Below, one piece after another: positions 8,725 to 17,641 of a stretch of 64,000 bases of DNA (position 1 is the stretch's first letter; each line of letters begins with the position of its first letter). Location of the stretch: the NCBI RefSeq assembly GCF_012273215.1, contig NZ_CP050965.1:806001-870000 (forward strand). The letters run 5' to 3'. The notes under the pieces are model-generated. The model did no database searches. It saw only the letters and a list, made by a program, of their open reading frames with translations, and was not told the origin of the DNA. Source of the stretch: Gemella haemolysans (GTDB taxonomy: Bacteria > Bacillota > Bacilli > Staphylococcales > Gemellaceae). The translations under genes and the position numbers were made by a program.

Positions 8725-10012
8725 TTACACCTCTCTTAGTGCTATTGTTTTCATATTTTGAACACAACAAGACAACCAAGCGTACGACTGTACTTTGGCT
8801 TTCCCTCTATATAGTGCATATCTATATCCATGATTTTGTTTTGAATCTGCAAAACTGCGCTCTACTGTTTCTTTTCTTCTTTTATACAGTATCTTTCCTT
8901 CTTTAGACAATCGTCTTGTTCTTGCTTTATCATAATAATCTGCATTTATATGACGTCTTATTATTTTCTTCTCATTTTTATCATCACTCTTATATTGCTT
9001 ATATCCATTTCTATCAATATTTCTGTATCTAAATATTTCTCCTGTTCGTCTATCTACAAATATATCTTTTTCGGGTATGTATTTAAAATATTTTTTATCT
9101 TTTGATTTTGAGAATCTTCTATATCCTATCACTGAAAATATACTTTTTTTATCTAACTGTTTTAGTATGTCTAGAGAATAATATCCGCTATCTAACGCAA
9201 CTTTCCCTGAAGTTAATCCGAAATTTTTTTCTATCTGATTTAATCTATCTATATATGGACCACTATCATGAACGTTTCCTGGAGTTATGTGACAATCCAT
9301 GATTATATTATTTTTTCCATCTACCGTTCTATGATCTAAATACATAAAACCTTCTTCTTTATGATCTCTGTGATAATAACCGCTGTCTGGATCAGTTGTG
9401 TTAACTCGTTGTCTTTTTAGTTCTTCTTTTTCTTTATATTGAAAAGGCTTTTTTCCTATTTTTTCTCTCTCTTCGTTTATTTCTTTTTCTAAGTCTAATT
9501 TTCTTTCTTTTACTCTTGTAGTTACTTCTATGTTGAATTTTCTTTTGTTTGCGTTAGCTTTTATATGTGTTGAATCAGTAAAGAACTCTATACCACCTAC
9601 TAATTTTTTATCAATTGCTTGGTTCACTATATTTATAAATAATTGTTCGAATACGTCAGTTCCTTGAAATCGTCGGATATAGTTTTGTGAAAATGTAGAG
9701 TAGTGAGGAACTGGTTTAGAGAATGGTATCCCTAAAAACCATCTAAATGCAGCATCTGTTTCTATTCTTTATTATTGTTTCTCTCATAGATTTTATTCCG
9801 TAAAAATCTTTTAAGAACACCAATTTGAATAGCACAACAGGGTCTAAACTATTTCTACCTGATGTGAGACTATAGTATTTTTCTGTTAAATCATAAATAA
9901 ATTTAAAATCAATTGCTTCGGCTACTTTTTTCAAAAAATGGTCTTTAGGAACTATTTCTGATAACGTCATTAATATTATTTCATCTTTTATATTTTCTTC
10001 TCTATTAAACAT
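8725..10012 (-). pseudogene. IS1182-like transposase, one frameshift
   Basis: The N-terminal part (9743-10012, 89 codons) and C-terminal part (8725-9627 and its upstream extension) are in different frames. Reading across the break at about 9765-9775 gives GIKSMRETI followed in the other frame by IETDAAFRWFLGIPF, which is continuous transposase sequence. A DDE core is suggested by EFFTDSTHIKANANKRKF, ALDSGYYSLDIL and RRKETVERSFADSKQNHG. There is no canonical slippery heptamer at the break, and this family normally uses one uninterrupted frame, so it is probably dead. N-terminal DUF772-type domain, C-terminal DDE_Tnp_1-type domain. Confidence 0.85.
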
Positions 10013-10113
10013 ACTAAAACCCCCTCTATATACTTATATTATAACATTTTTAGCGTTTTTTCTCATTAAATAGGCTGTTGACTCATGCATATTTTGCATT
10101 TGTCAACACCCTG

Positions 10114-10149
10114 AAAAAGTTTCCAATTTAGTTTAGTTGGAAACTTTTT
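10114..10149. terminator. Terminator hairpin H2, 3' of the LacI gene and abutting the IS right end
   Basis: Perfect 13-bp stem AAAAAGTTTCCAA..TTGGAAACTTTTT with a ten-base loop. It starts on the base next to the IS terminus and ends the minus-strand lacI-type gene. Confidence 0.85.
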
Positions 10150-10167
10150 ACTATTATTTTAAAATGA

Positions 10168-11112
10168 CTAATTTTCTCGAGATAAAAACTCTGAGAATAA
10201 AACTTCTTGACTAATTGTTTCAGATAAAGCTTGTTTAAAAGCTAACTTTCCTAAATAATAGGATTTGTGGTCTATTGTTGGAAGTTTCAAAAGTTTCCCA
10301 ACTAATAAGCCTTCCTGCCCAACAATATAGGGGCATTTTTTTCCACTTTCTTCATATCCTTTTATTATACCTGCTGCAACTTCATCACTTGTGGCTAATA
10401 TACTATCTATACTATTATCTTTTATTAATTGATATGATAAATTTAGACCATCATTAAAGTTATGAATATTGCCAAATACTTTATATGGGGCCGATTGTTG
10501 ACCGTATACAGCATGATAAGCTGATAAGGCAGAACGATATGTAGCCGATGATTCATTGCTTCTTGAAAATAATAAAACTAAATGCTCCAATCCTCGTGCT
10601 TTCATATTAGAAAAAATATCTAAAAATGAAGAATAGCGGTCAAGATAAGCAGAGGAAAGGAGATTATATTCCTGCAATTTTTCACAAAGTACTATTCGTC
10701 CATATTTTGCATAAGATTTAATAATATCAAGATTTACTGCTCTTGAAGTGAATATTAAAGCATCAATAGCTTCCGTTTTGAGCTGCTTCAGGTAGAAAAG
10801 TTCCAATTTTTGATTATAATCTGAAAGCATCATAACAAGTTGATAGTTGGTAGTTTTAGCAGCATCTAGAAGACCATTTATTAATTGTGTGAAATAAGGG
10901 TGGAGTGTGTGGGGAATTACAACACCTATCTTTTGTGTTTTTCCTCGACTTAAATCCCTCGCTAATTGGTTTGGTATATAATCTAATTCATTGATAAGCG
11001 CCATAACTTTTTGTCGTGTCTCTTCAGATACATGTGGATGATGGTTAATAACACGGGAAACTGTTGATTTAGAAACAACTGCCTTTTTAGCTATATCACT
11101 AATACTTGTCAT
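10168..11112 (-). CDS. LacI-family sugar-responsive repressor
   Basis: 314 residues. The N-terminal HTH and hinge read SISDIAKKAVVSKSTVSRVIN, then VSEETRQKVMALINELDY, with the minor-groove hinge helix PNQLARDLSRG. The rest is a periplasmic-binding-like effector domain (IGVVIPHTLHPYFTQL at about 62, SILATSDEVAAGIIKGYE at about 227). The ATG overlaps the ancestral stop of the upstream HAD gene (TAATG), so the two formed a coupled operon. The palindrome at 11970 in their promoter is the likely self-operator. The effector sugar cannot be told, and no PTS or ABC sugar transporter is next to it. Confidence 0.93.
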   Translation of the reverse strand: MTSISDIAKKAVVSKSTVSRVINHHPHVSEETRQKVMALINELDYIPNQLARDLSRGKTQKIGVVIPHTLHPYFTQLINGLLDAAKTTNYQLVMMLSDYNQKLELFYLKQLKTEAIDALIFTSRAVNLDIIKSYAKYGRIVLCEKLQEYNLLSSAYLDRYSSFLDIFSNMKARGLEHLVLLFSRSNESSATYRSALSAYHAVYGQQSAPYKVFGNIHNFNDGLNLSYQLIKDNSIDSILATSDEVAAGIIKGYEESGKKCPYIVGQEGLLVGKLLKLPTIDHKSYYLGKLAFKQALSETISQEVLFSEFLSREN

Positions 11113-11930
11113 TATAAAGCTCCTTTTAAGAATTTTTGAATCCCATATCCTACACCATCTTCATCATTAGACTTAGTTATTTTGTATGCTATTGCTTTAA
11201 TGTCATCAAATGCATTATCCATAACAATAGGCTAACCTACCATTTCAAGCATAGGCAAATCATTATGTCCATCTCCAAATGCAGCAGTTTCTTCTCTTAA
11301 CAACTCATCTTTTCGAAGTATGTAAGCAATCCCTTTAGATTTTTTAGCTAAGGCATGTGTAATTTCAAGATACGCTTTACCTGAACGTTGAATAGTGATT
11401 TCTGGTAAGTCCATACTTTGAAGATATTTTTCTAATTCTCTCATGTTTACTTCATCGAAAGTAATCATCATTATTTTAAAAATATTTATCTTGCCTTCTA
11501 AAAACTGCTCTTCATTATGAATAAATGTTGGAGTTTGTTGAGTTAAATTATGTTCATATCGGATTCCTTCATCTATTTTATCACAATACCAGTTATTTAG
11601 GTCATAATAAGATAAACTAACTTGAGGGAAATGCTGACGTATTCCTTTCAGCAATTTACTTACTGTATTTTTTTTAATAATTTGTGTATGAATAGGTATG
11701 ATCTTATTATTATCACCTATTCTATAAATTAATCCTCCGTTAAAAGCAACTTGAATGCCTTTAAGTTGAAGAGCATTTATTGCATCCTTCATTTCCATTG
11801 GGGCTCTAGCAGATACTAAAGTTATAGGGACCTCTGCTTCTCGTATTAAAGTAGCATTTCTTTCGCTTACCTGTCCTTCACTATTTAATAATGTACCATC
11901 CATGTCGCAAAAAATTCGTTTGATATTCAT
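11112..11930 (-). pseudogene. Cof-type HAD-superfamily phosphatase, broken by an in-frame TAG
   Basis: From the ATG at 11930 (GAGGTAA upstream) it begins NIKRIFCDMDGTLLNSEG, the HAD motif I with the DxD pair. It continues through the C2 cap to AFGDGHNDLPMLEMVG, the metal-binding motif IV. A TAG at 11232-11234 stops it there. After the TAG the same frame continues PIVMDNAFDDIKAIAYKIT and SNDEDGVGYGIQKFL to a TAA at 11112-11114, exactly the expected Cof C-terminus, so about 40 residues are lost. Family role: sugar-phosphate or nucleotide phosphatase. First gene of the lacI-type operon. Confidence 0.85.
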
Positions 11931-11958
11931 ATAAATTACCTCTCTTTCCTCAAAAATC

Positions 11959-11989
11959 ATTATAAATGCTGGAACGCGTTCCATGTCAA
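11959..11989 (-). promoter_or_regulatory. Promoter of the HAD-lacI operon with LacI-type operator
   Basis: Consensus TTGACA (11984-11989) and TATAAT (11959-11964), minus strand, with a 19-base spacer. The spacer contains the perfect 14-bp palindrome TGGAACGCGTTCCA (11970-11983), with the central CG typical of LacI/GalR operators. Confidence 0.8.
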
Positions 11990-11993
11990 GCAT

Positions 11994-12382
11994 GAAATTA
12001 TAAAAGTTTTAAAAAAATAAATCATACTTAACAAATCTCTATTATTTACATTTTAATAATTATTAAATTGTTTGAGTTTACTATTTTACAACCTCATTAG
12101 CTAATTACATTTAGTTTATTTATTTAAAAACTCTTCTTTTAATTATATGTATAAAGATAGAAAATATAAGTTATAATTTCTAATCAAATTTAAAGAATAT
12201 CTATTTAGAATTATAAAAAGATGATTAAAGATGATATAATATTAGAAAAGAGATAATAAGAAATAAATTCTGATATAACAATAAAGGGCTACTGTAGGTA
12301 TAAAATAAGTTATGTATTTTAATGTAGAATTATAGATAAATTATTTGTTTAACTAAATTAGAATTTGTAAAGGATAAATTAT
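11994..12382. other. AT-rich intergenic stretch upstream of the DUF1697 gene
   Basis: No open frame with a ribosome site was seen. A TATAAT near 12235 could be the promoter for the plus-strand DUF1697-DUF4336 pair; its -35 (TTATAA, 18 bases upstream) is weak. Otherwise nothing recognisable. Confidence 0.4.
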
Positions 12383-12925
12383 ATGAAATATGTACTTTTA
12401 TTACGTGGTATAAATGTAGGTGGCAAGAATAAGGTATCAATGAGTAAACTAAAAGAACAATTGTTAAGTATAGGTTTTGAAAATGTTAGTTCATATATTA
12501 ACAGTGGAAATTTGTTTTTTAGTAGTTTAGAAAATCATGAAATATGCATTACAAAGATAAATAGTTTATTAGAAACTAATTATGATTTTTCGATACCTTT
12601 TGCGCTAATCACAAAAGAGGAATATTTAGAAGAAAAAGCTGAATTACCAGACTGGTGGAAGGAAGATATGGCTAGAAAAGATGTACTATTTTTCTCGTGC
12701 AAATTTAATAAATCAAGTATTCTTGACTTTATAGATAAATCTACATTTCGTAATGAAGTAGTACATGTAGGAAAACATGCAGTATTTTGGGGTAAATATG
12801 ATGAGTCAGAATATTTAAAAACTACGTATCATAAAAAATTAATAAAGCAAGATTTCTATAAGAAAATAACGATTAGAAATGCTAATACGTTTGAAAAAAT
12901 AGCTAAGATTCTAGAAGAAAACTAG
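12383..12925 (+). CDS. DUF1697 family protein
   Basis: 180 residues opening KYVLLLRGINVGGKNKVSM and SYINSGNLFFSS, the two signature blocks of DUF1697 (about 180 residues, function unknown). A weak AAAGGATA ribosome site precedes ATG. The DUF4336 gene begins about 30 bases after its stop, so they are probably co-transcribed. These genes lie inside the 8.2-kb island. There is nothing to suggest a substrate. Confidence 0.88.
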   Translation: MKYVLLLRGINVGGKNKVSMSKLKEQLLSIGFENVSSYINSGNLFFSSLENHEICITKINSLLETNYDFSIPFALITKEEYLEEKAELPDWWKEDMARKDVLFFSCKFNKSSILDFIDKSTFRNEVVHVGKHAVFWGKYDESEYLKTTYHKKLIKQDFYKKITIRNANTFEKIAKILEEN

Positions 12926-12956
12926 AAGTATTCAATTGAAAGAAGGTGAATGTTTG

Positions 12957-13700
12957 ATGGAAGGAATGTTGAAGTTATACTCTCCCATTAATGAATTAAA
13001 ACAAATTGGTGAGAATATTTGGATTGTTGATGGAAATGAAATACATATGAGTTTTAAACTTTTTAAAGTTCCTTTTACAACAAGGATGACAGTAGTTAAA
13101 TTAGATAATAACAAATTATGGATTCATTCACCAATAGCTTTTAATAAAGAATTAGATGAAAAAATAAAAGAACTAGGAGAAATCGAGCATATAGTTGCTC
13201 CTAATAAATATCACTATAGTTATGTATTAGATTGGTATAAACATTATCCAAATGCAAAAGTTTGGTTAGCAAAAGGAGTAAGTACCAAACTTAAAATTGA
13301 TGAAAGAGAAAATTTTGTATCACTAGATAATATTTCAAAAACTTTTTGGTCAGAGGAAATATTTTTTACTCCCTTTAGAGGAAGTATAGCTATGGAAGAG
13401 ATGGTCTTCTTTCATAAAAAGAGCTCAACCTTAATATTAACGGACTTAATAGAAAGTATAGAAGTAAATAAATTACCATTATTATATAAACTTGTATTTA
13501 AGTTTGGAGATAATAAGTATCCTAAGTTTCGAACGTCAAGAGATTTACGATCATCATTTATCTTTAAAAAACAAGCTAAAGATAGCTATTCTAAGATTGA
13601 AAGTTGGAAACCTGATAAAATTGTTTTCTCTCATGGAAAGATAATTTTAGAAAATGGTACGGAAAAATTAAAAAAAGCATTTTATTGGTTGAGAAAATAG
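12957..13700 (+). CDS. DUF4336 (metallo-beta-lactamase-like fold) protein
   Basis: 247 residues from the ATG at 12957, supported by GAAGGTG upstream; an alternative TTG at 12936 has no ribosome site. The opening IGENIWIVDG, then TRMTVVKL and LWIHSPIAFNKEL, APNKYHYSYVLDW and LILTDLIESI match DUF4336. This family resembles metallo-beta-lactamases but has an incomplete metal motif (here NKYHYSY where HxHxDH would be). Function unknown. The gene before it is DUF1697; a TetR gene follows 60 bases on. Confidence 0.82.
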   Translation: MEGMLKLYSPINELKQIGENIWIVDGNEIHMSFKLFKVPFTTRMTVVKLDNNKLWIHSPIAFNKELDEKIKELGEIEHIVAPNKYHYSYVLDWYKHYPNAKVWLAKGVSTKLKIDERENFVSLDNISKTFWSEEIFFTPFRGSIAMEEMVFFHKKSSTLILTDLIESIEVNKLPLLYKLVFKFGDNKYPKFRTSRDLRSSFIFKKQAKDSYSKIESWKPDKIVFSHGKIILENGTEKLKKAFYWLRK

Positions 13701-13762
13701 TGTACTTTATGAGAAAATAATAGTATAAGATTTAGAGAATAAATGAAAGGGAGTGATTAGGT

Positions 13763-14302
13763 ATGACAATAGTAATAAAAAGAGTACTGGCATCAACTTT
13801 AAAAGAGATGGCAGAAAAGAAATCATTGTCAAAAATAACAATAAATGATTTAACTCAAGCTTGTGGTGTCAGTCGTCAAACGTTTTATAATAATTTTAAA
13901 GACATCTATGATTTAGTAGAGTGGATATATCTTAAAGAGGTAGTGACTCCAATCGAAAAAGGGAAAATCTATGATAAATGGCAAGATGCTCTAACATCAA
14001 TATTTCAATATATTTCTGAGAATCATGTTTTTGTCTTAAATACCTATCGCTCTTTTGGGAAAGGATTTTTAGAAAAAGTACTAAGACAGGAGATTGAACT
14101 ATTTCTAAGTAATCAAGTGTTCAAAAAAATCGAAGTAACAAAAGAAGAAGCTAAACAAGTAGAGTTTTCTTATTCTTTTTATACATATGCTTTGGTTGGA
14201 GTAGGTTTAGATTGGATTGAAAAGCAAATGCCAGAAAGTGTTGAAGAACTGGTTGAAAGAATTGAAAATGTTATGTCAGGTGAGATAATTTCTCTTCTTT
14301 AA
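13763..14302 (+). CDS. TetR/AcrR-family regulator, probably of oleate hydratase
   Basis: 179 residues. The N-terminal HTH reads KITINDLTQACGVSRQTFYNNFKDIYDLVEW (residues about 23-53), and the C-terminal helical domain resembles the TetR_C_8 (DhaS-like) class. GGGAGTGATTAGGT precedes the ATG. It sits directly upstream of ohyA in the same direction with 139 bases between. Inference: it senses a fatty acid or related ligand and controls ohyA through one of the inverted repeats in that gap (14318-14343 or 14392-14421). Confidence 0.9.
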   Translation: MTIVIKRVLASTLKEMAEKKSLSKITINDLTQACGVSRQTFYNNFKDIYDLVEWIYLKEVVTPIEKGKIYDKWQDALTSIFQYISENHVFVLNTYRSFGKGFLEKVLRQEIELFLSNQVFKKIEVTKEEAKQVEFSYSFYTYALVGVGLDWIEKQMPESVEELVERIENVMSGEIISLL

Positions 14303-14317
14303 ATAAAGTTTAAGCTC

Positions 14318-14343
14318 TTTTACAATTAAATAAATTTGTAAAA
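14318..14343. promoter_or_regulatory. Inverted repeat between TetR and ohyA genes, candidate operator
   Basis: TTTTACAA, ten bases, TTGTAAAA: perfect 8-bp arms. The size and position suit a TetR-family operator; it could also be a weak terminator of the TetR gene. Confidence 0.5.
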
Positions 14344-14391
14344 TAGTTAGGCAAAATTTAAAAATTGTAAATTGTATTATAGATATAGAAG

Positions 14392-14428
14392 GTGTATATT
14401 AATAGAGATATTAGTATACACTTTTTTT
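14392..14428 (+). promoter_or_regulatory. Stem-loop plus T7 in the ohyA leader: attenuator, terminator or operator
   Basis: Arms GTGTATA-t-TAATA and TATTA-g-TATACAC around a GAGA loop, followed at once by seven T and then the AGGAGGAG ribosome site. It has the form of an intrinsic terminator but lies only about 20 bases before the ATG. Confidence 0.55.
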
Positions 14429-14441
14429 AGGAGGAGTTTTT

Positions 14442-16214
14442 ATGTATTATTCAAACGGAAATTATGAAGCATTTGCTAAACCAAAAAAACCAGCAGGAGT
14501 TGATAAAAAATCAGCCTATTTAGTAGGTTCAGGACTAGCATCTCTTGCTGCAGCAGCCTTTTTAGTTCGTGATGGACAAATGAAAGGGGAAAGAATCCAT
14601 ATTCTTGAAGAACTACCTATCGCAGGAGGTAGCTTAGATGGTATTATGAATCCAACTCGTGGATTTATTATTCGTGGTGGTCGTGAAATGGAAGATCACT
14701 TTGAATGCCTTTGGGATCTTTTCAGATCTATTCCATCATTAGAGGTAGAGGATGCATCTGTTTTAGATGAGTTCTACTGGCTAAATAAAGAAGACCCTAA
14801 CTATTCAAAATGTCGTGTTATTGAAAACCGTGGACAACAAATTCCTGATGATGGACTATTCGCATTATCTGATAAATCTAGTCAAGAATTAGTAAAACTA
14901 TATTTAACTTCTGAATCAGAACTTCAAGGTAAGAAAATAACAGATTTCTTTAGTAGTGAATTCTTTGAGTCTAATTTCTGGACTTATTGGGCAACAATGT
15001 TTGCTTTTGAAAAATGGCACTCAGTAGCTGAAATGCGTAGATATATGTTGAGATTTATTCATCATATTAAAGGACTTCCTGATTTATCAGCACTTAAATT
15101 CACTAAATATAATCAATATGAATCATTAGTTCTACCATTAGTTAAATATTTAGAAGATCATGGTGTAACTTTTGAGTACAATACTGTAGTTAAAGATATT
15201 AAAGTTGAAAAACAAGGGAAAGATTTAGTAGCTAAACATCTGATCTTAGAAGTAAACGGGGAACCTGTTGTTAGAGAATTAACAGAAGATGACCTAGTAT
15301 TCGTTACAAATGGTAGTATCACTGCATCTACAACATATGGTAACAATGATACTTCAGCTCCTGTCAGCAAAGAGCTTGGTGGTGCTTGGCAACTTTGGAA
15401 AAACTTAGCTAAACAAGATGAACGTTTTGGACGTCCAGAAGTATTTTGTGAAAATCTTCCTGATCAAAGCTGGTTTGTTTCAGCTACAACAACTGTAACA
15501 GACAAACGAATCGCAGAATATATAGAAAAAATTTGTAAACGTGATCCTTATGCAGGTAAAGTAGTAACTGGTGGTATAGTAACAGCACGTGACTCAAATT
15601 GGATGTTAAGCTTTACACTTAACCGTCAACCACACTTTAAATCTCAATCTAAAGATGAATTAGTAGTTTGGATTTATGGTTTATATTCAAATATTTCTGG
15701 TAACTATATTAAAAAACCTATAGAAGCTTGTACAGGTATTGAAATCGCAGAAGAATGGCTTTACCATATTGGTGTTCCTGAACAATTTATTCATGAATTT
15801 GCAAGCAAAGGTTGTAGCACAGTTCCATGTTATATGCCTTATATAACAAGTTACTTTATGCCAAGACATGATGGTGATAGACCACTAGTTATTCCAGAAG
15901 GTTCTAAAAACTTAGCATTTATAGGTAACTTCTCTGAAACACCACGTGATACTGTCTTCACTACAGAATATTCTGTTCGTACAGCTATGGAAGCAGTATA
16001 CACATTACTAGATATCGATAGAGGTGTACCTGAAGTATTTAATTCTGCATATGATTTACGTGTAATGACTAAATCAACTAATCGCTTAATGGATGGTAAA
16101 AAACTTGAAGAAGTTAAACTACCTTTCTTTGCCAAAGCAATTAGTAAACGCGTATTGAAAAAAATTAAAGGAACATATATTGAAGAAATCCTAAAAGATG
16201 CAGGATTGATTTAG
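14442..16214 (+). CDS. ohyA: Oleate hydratase (MCRA family)
   Basis: FAD-dependent enzyme adding water to the cis-9 double bond of oleate to give 10-hydroxystearate. It is used by Gram-positive commensals to detoxify host unsaturated fatty acids. The 590 residues match the family. FAD-binding [12 protein letters not shown] is at about residue 29, the signature [16 protein letters not shown] follows at about 79, and the C-terminal FAD contact [20 protein letters not shown] is at about 490-510. A strong AGGAGGAG site precedes the ATG. It is ended by the hairpin at 16261. With its TetR neighbour it is the main intact cargo of the island. Confidence 0.97.
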   Translation: MYYSNGNYEAFAKPKKPAGVDKKSAYLVGSGLASLAAAAFLVRDGQMKGERIHILEELPIAGGSLDGIMNPTRGFIIRGGREMEDHFECLWDLFRSIPSLEVEDASVLDEFYWLNKEDPNYSKCRVIENRGQQIPDDGLFALSDKSSQELVKLYLTSESELQGKKITDFFSSEFFESNFWTYWATMFAFEKWHSVAEMRRYMLRFIHHIKGLPDLSALKFTKYNQYESLVLPLVKYLEDHGVTFEYNTVVKDIKVEKQGKDLVAKHLILEVNGEPVVRELTEDDLVFVTNGSITASTTYGNNDTSAPVSKELGGAWQLWKNLAKQDERFGRPEVFCENLPDQSWFVSATTTVTDKRIAEYIEKICKRDPYAGKVVTGGIVTARDSNWMLSFTLNRQPHFKSQSKDELVVWIYGLYSNISGNYIKKPIEACTGIEIAEEWLYHIGVPEQFIHEFASKGCSTVPCYMPYITSYFMPRHDGDRPLVIPEGSKNLAFIGNFSETPRDTVFTTEYSVRTAMEAVYTLLDIDRGVPEVFNSAYDLRVMTKSTNRLMDGKKLEEVKLPFFAKAISKRVLKKIKGTYIEEILKDAGLI

Positions 16215-16260
16215 GTATAATTCCTCTAGGTTATAGTTATAAAAAATACATAATAGATAG

Positions 16261-16292
16261 AAAAGACGATAGTTGAAACTGTCGTCTTTTTT
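16261..16292 (+). terminator. Terminator of ohyA
   Basis: Stem AAAAGACGATAGTT with AACTGTCGTCTTTT, one mismatch, then a T-run. Confidence 0.85.
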
Positions 16293-16592
16293 TGAGGAAT
16301 ATAGAAAGAAGAAATCAGAATAATAAAATTCTTATAAGAGAAAAAGTAAAAAGTTGAATAATTATTCTAAAGAAAATTAATATATCTTTAAAGTAATTAA
16401 TTTGGTCAATACATGTAAAATAAACTTAGAGGTATTATAAAATGAGGAACTAAATATAATAGGTTAACTTGTTAAATTTAATAAATATCGAATTATTTTT
16501 AAAATAATTTTAAAAAATTTCGTATATAGACAGTATTTATCTGCTGAATATGGTAGAATATAATTGTTGAAAAGATTAACACATTAAAATAG
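16293..16592. other. AT-rich gap between ohyA terminator and IS remnant
   Basis: No coding frame or structured element was seen. It may hold degraded island sequence. Confidence 0.35.
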
Positions 16593-16760
16593 TAGGAACT
16601 ATTTCTGATAACGTCATTAATATTATTTCATCTTTTATATTTTCTTCTCTATTAAACATACTAAAACCCCCTCTATATACTTATATTATAACATTTTTAG
16701 CGTTTTTTCTCATTAAATAGGCTGTTGATTCATGCATATTTTGCATTTGTCAACAGCCTG
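16593..16760 (-). mobile_element. 168-bp IS end remnant
   Basis: Nearly identical, same length and same orientation as 9946-10113: the first codons of the transposase, its promoter region and the terminal repeat. Differences noted include C to T at the GACTCATG stretch and C to G next to the terminus. It ends exactly at the base before the second copy of hairpin H1. Confidence 0.9.
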
Positions 16761-16794
16761 AAGAGTTTCTTAGATTAATTCCTAAGAAACTCTT
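16761..16794. terminator. Terminator hairpin H1 (right copy of the 34-bp direct repeat)
   Basis: Identical over 34 bases to 8586-8619. It lies 4 bases from the prmC stop codon and should terminate the minus-strand tdk-prfA-prmC operon. Confidence 0.85.
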
Positions 16795-16798
16795 ATTT

Positions 16799-17641
16799 TT
16801 ATATTCTTTCTAATATAGCCATCCTATCTCGGCCGTTTATATCTTTATACACTTCAGCTTTAAATTCATTCTCATTGGCTAGCTTCAGTATCTTCTCTCT
16901 TTGATCATATCCTATTTCAAAAAATATCATACCATCTTTATTTAAATATTCTTTAGAATTTTCTACTATTTCTCTATAGAAATACATACCATCTTCTTCT
17001 GCGAATAAAGCAAGATGTGGATCGTAATTTAAAACATTATCTTCCATTGTTATTTTATCACTATATGCTATATATGGAGGATTTGAAACTATGATATCGA
17101 ATTTCTCATTTATATTCTCAAAAATATCAGATTGTATAAATTTAACCTCTGCCTCATTCATTATCGCATTTTCTTTAGCAACTTTTAGAGCTTCTTCACT
17201 AATATCACTTGCAACCACCTTTAGCGACTTAGACTCAAGTTCTTTTCTTAAAGTTATTCCGATAATACCACTACCTGTACATAAATCTAAAATTTTTATG
17301 TTATTTTTATTAATAGATTTTATATACTCAATAACCTTATATATAAGTTCTTCTGTTTCCATTCTAGGCGATAACACATCTTTAGTAACTTTAAACTTCC
17401 TATCATAAAAATACTCAAATCCCGCAAGGTGACTTAATGGCATATTTTCCTCTATATGTTTATCAATTAAAGAAAAATACAATTCTTCTTTTTCTTTTGA
17501 TATTTGCTCAGAAATATTATTTGTAAATTGTTGAGAGTTTTCATCCAACATATACATTAATAAAAATCTCGCTAACGATTCTTCTTTTCCTTGTCTTCTC
17601 AAAAGAAGACAAGCTTTTGTAATAGCTTGCCTTCTGTTCAT
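16799..17641 (-). CDS. prmC: Release factor glutamine methyltransferase
   Basis: Methylates the Gln of the GGQ motif in RF1 and RF2 using S-adenosylmethionine. 280 residues: a helical N-terminal domain, then the SAM site ILDLCTGSGIIGITL (about residue 119) and the diagnostic SNPPYIAY (about residue 185) that holds the target Gln. Its ATG overlaps the prfA stop (TAATG), so translation is coupled to its own substrate protein RF1, the usual bacterial arrangement. It terminates at the H1 hairpin immediately downstream. Confidence 0.96.
   Translation of the reverse strand: MNRRQAITKACLLLRRQGKEESLARFLLMYMLDENSQQFTNNISEQISKEKEELYFSLIDKHIEENMPLSHLAGFEYFYDRKFKVTKDVLSPRMETEELIYKVIEYIKSINKNNIKILDLCTGSGIIGITLRKELESKSLKVVASDISEEALKVAKENAIMNEAEVKFIQSDIFENINEKFDIIVSNPPYIAYSDKITMEDNVLNYDPHLALFAEEDGMYFYREIVENSKEYLNKDGMIFFEIGYDQREKILKLANENEFKAEVYKDINGRDRMAILERI

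Larger units (their letters stand above)
8620..10113 (-). mobile_element. IS1182-family-like insertion sequence, 1494 bp, transposase frameshifted
   Basis: The ends are inverted: CAGATTGTTGACAAA at 8620 and, read on the other strand, CAGGGTGTTGACAAA at 10113, a 15-base imperfect terminal repeat. The single transposase gene fills the element on the minus strand. The two flanks differ: hairpin H1 on the left, hairpin H2 on the right, so there is no simple target duplication around this copy. A 168-bp copy of its right end (9946-10113) lies at 16593-16760 with at least two mismatches and the same orientation. The family call rests on protein resemblance and size. Confidence 0.85.

Noticed and set aside
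9743-9780. Programmed frameshift in the IS transposase
   Set aside because: No A6G-type slippery heptamer or following stem at the break, and this family normally uses a single frame; a simple mutation fits better.
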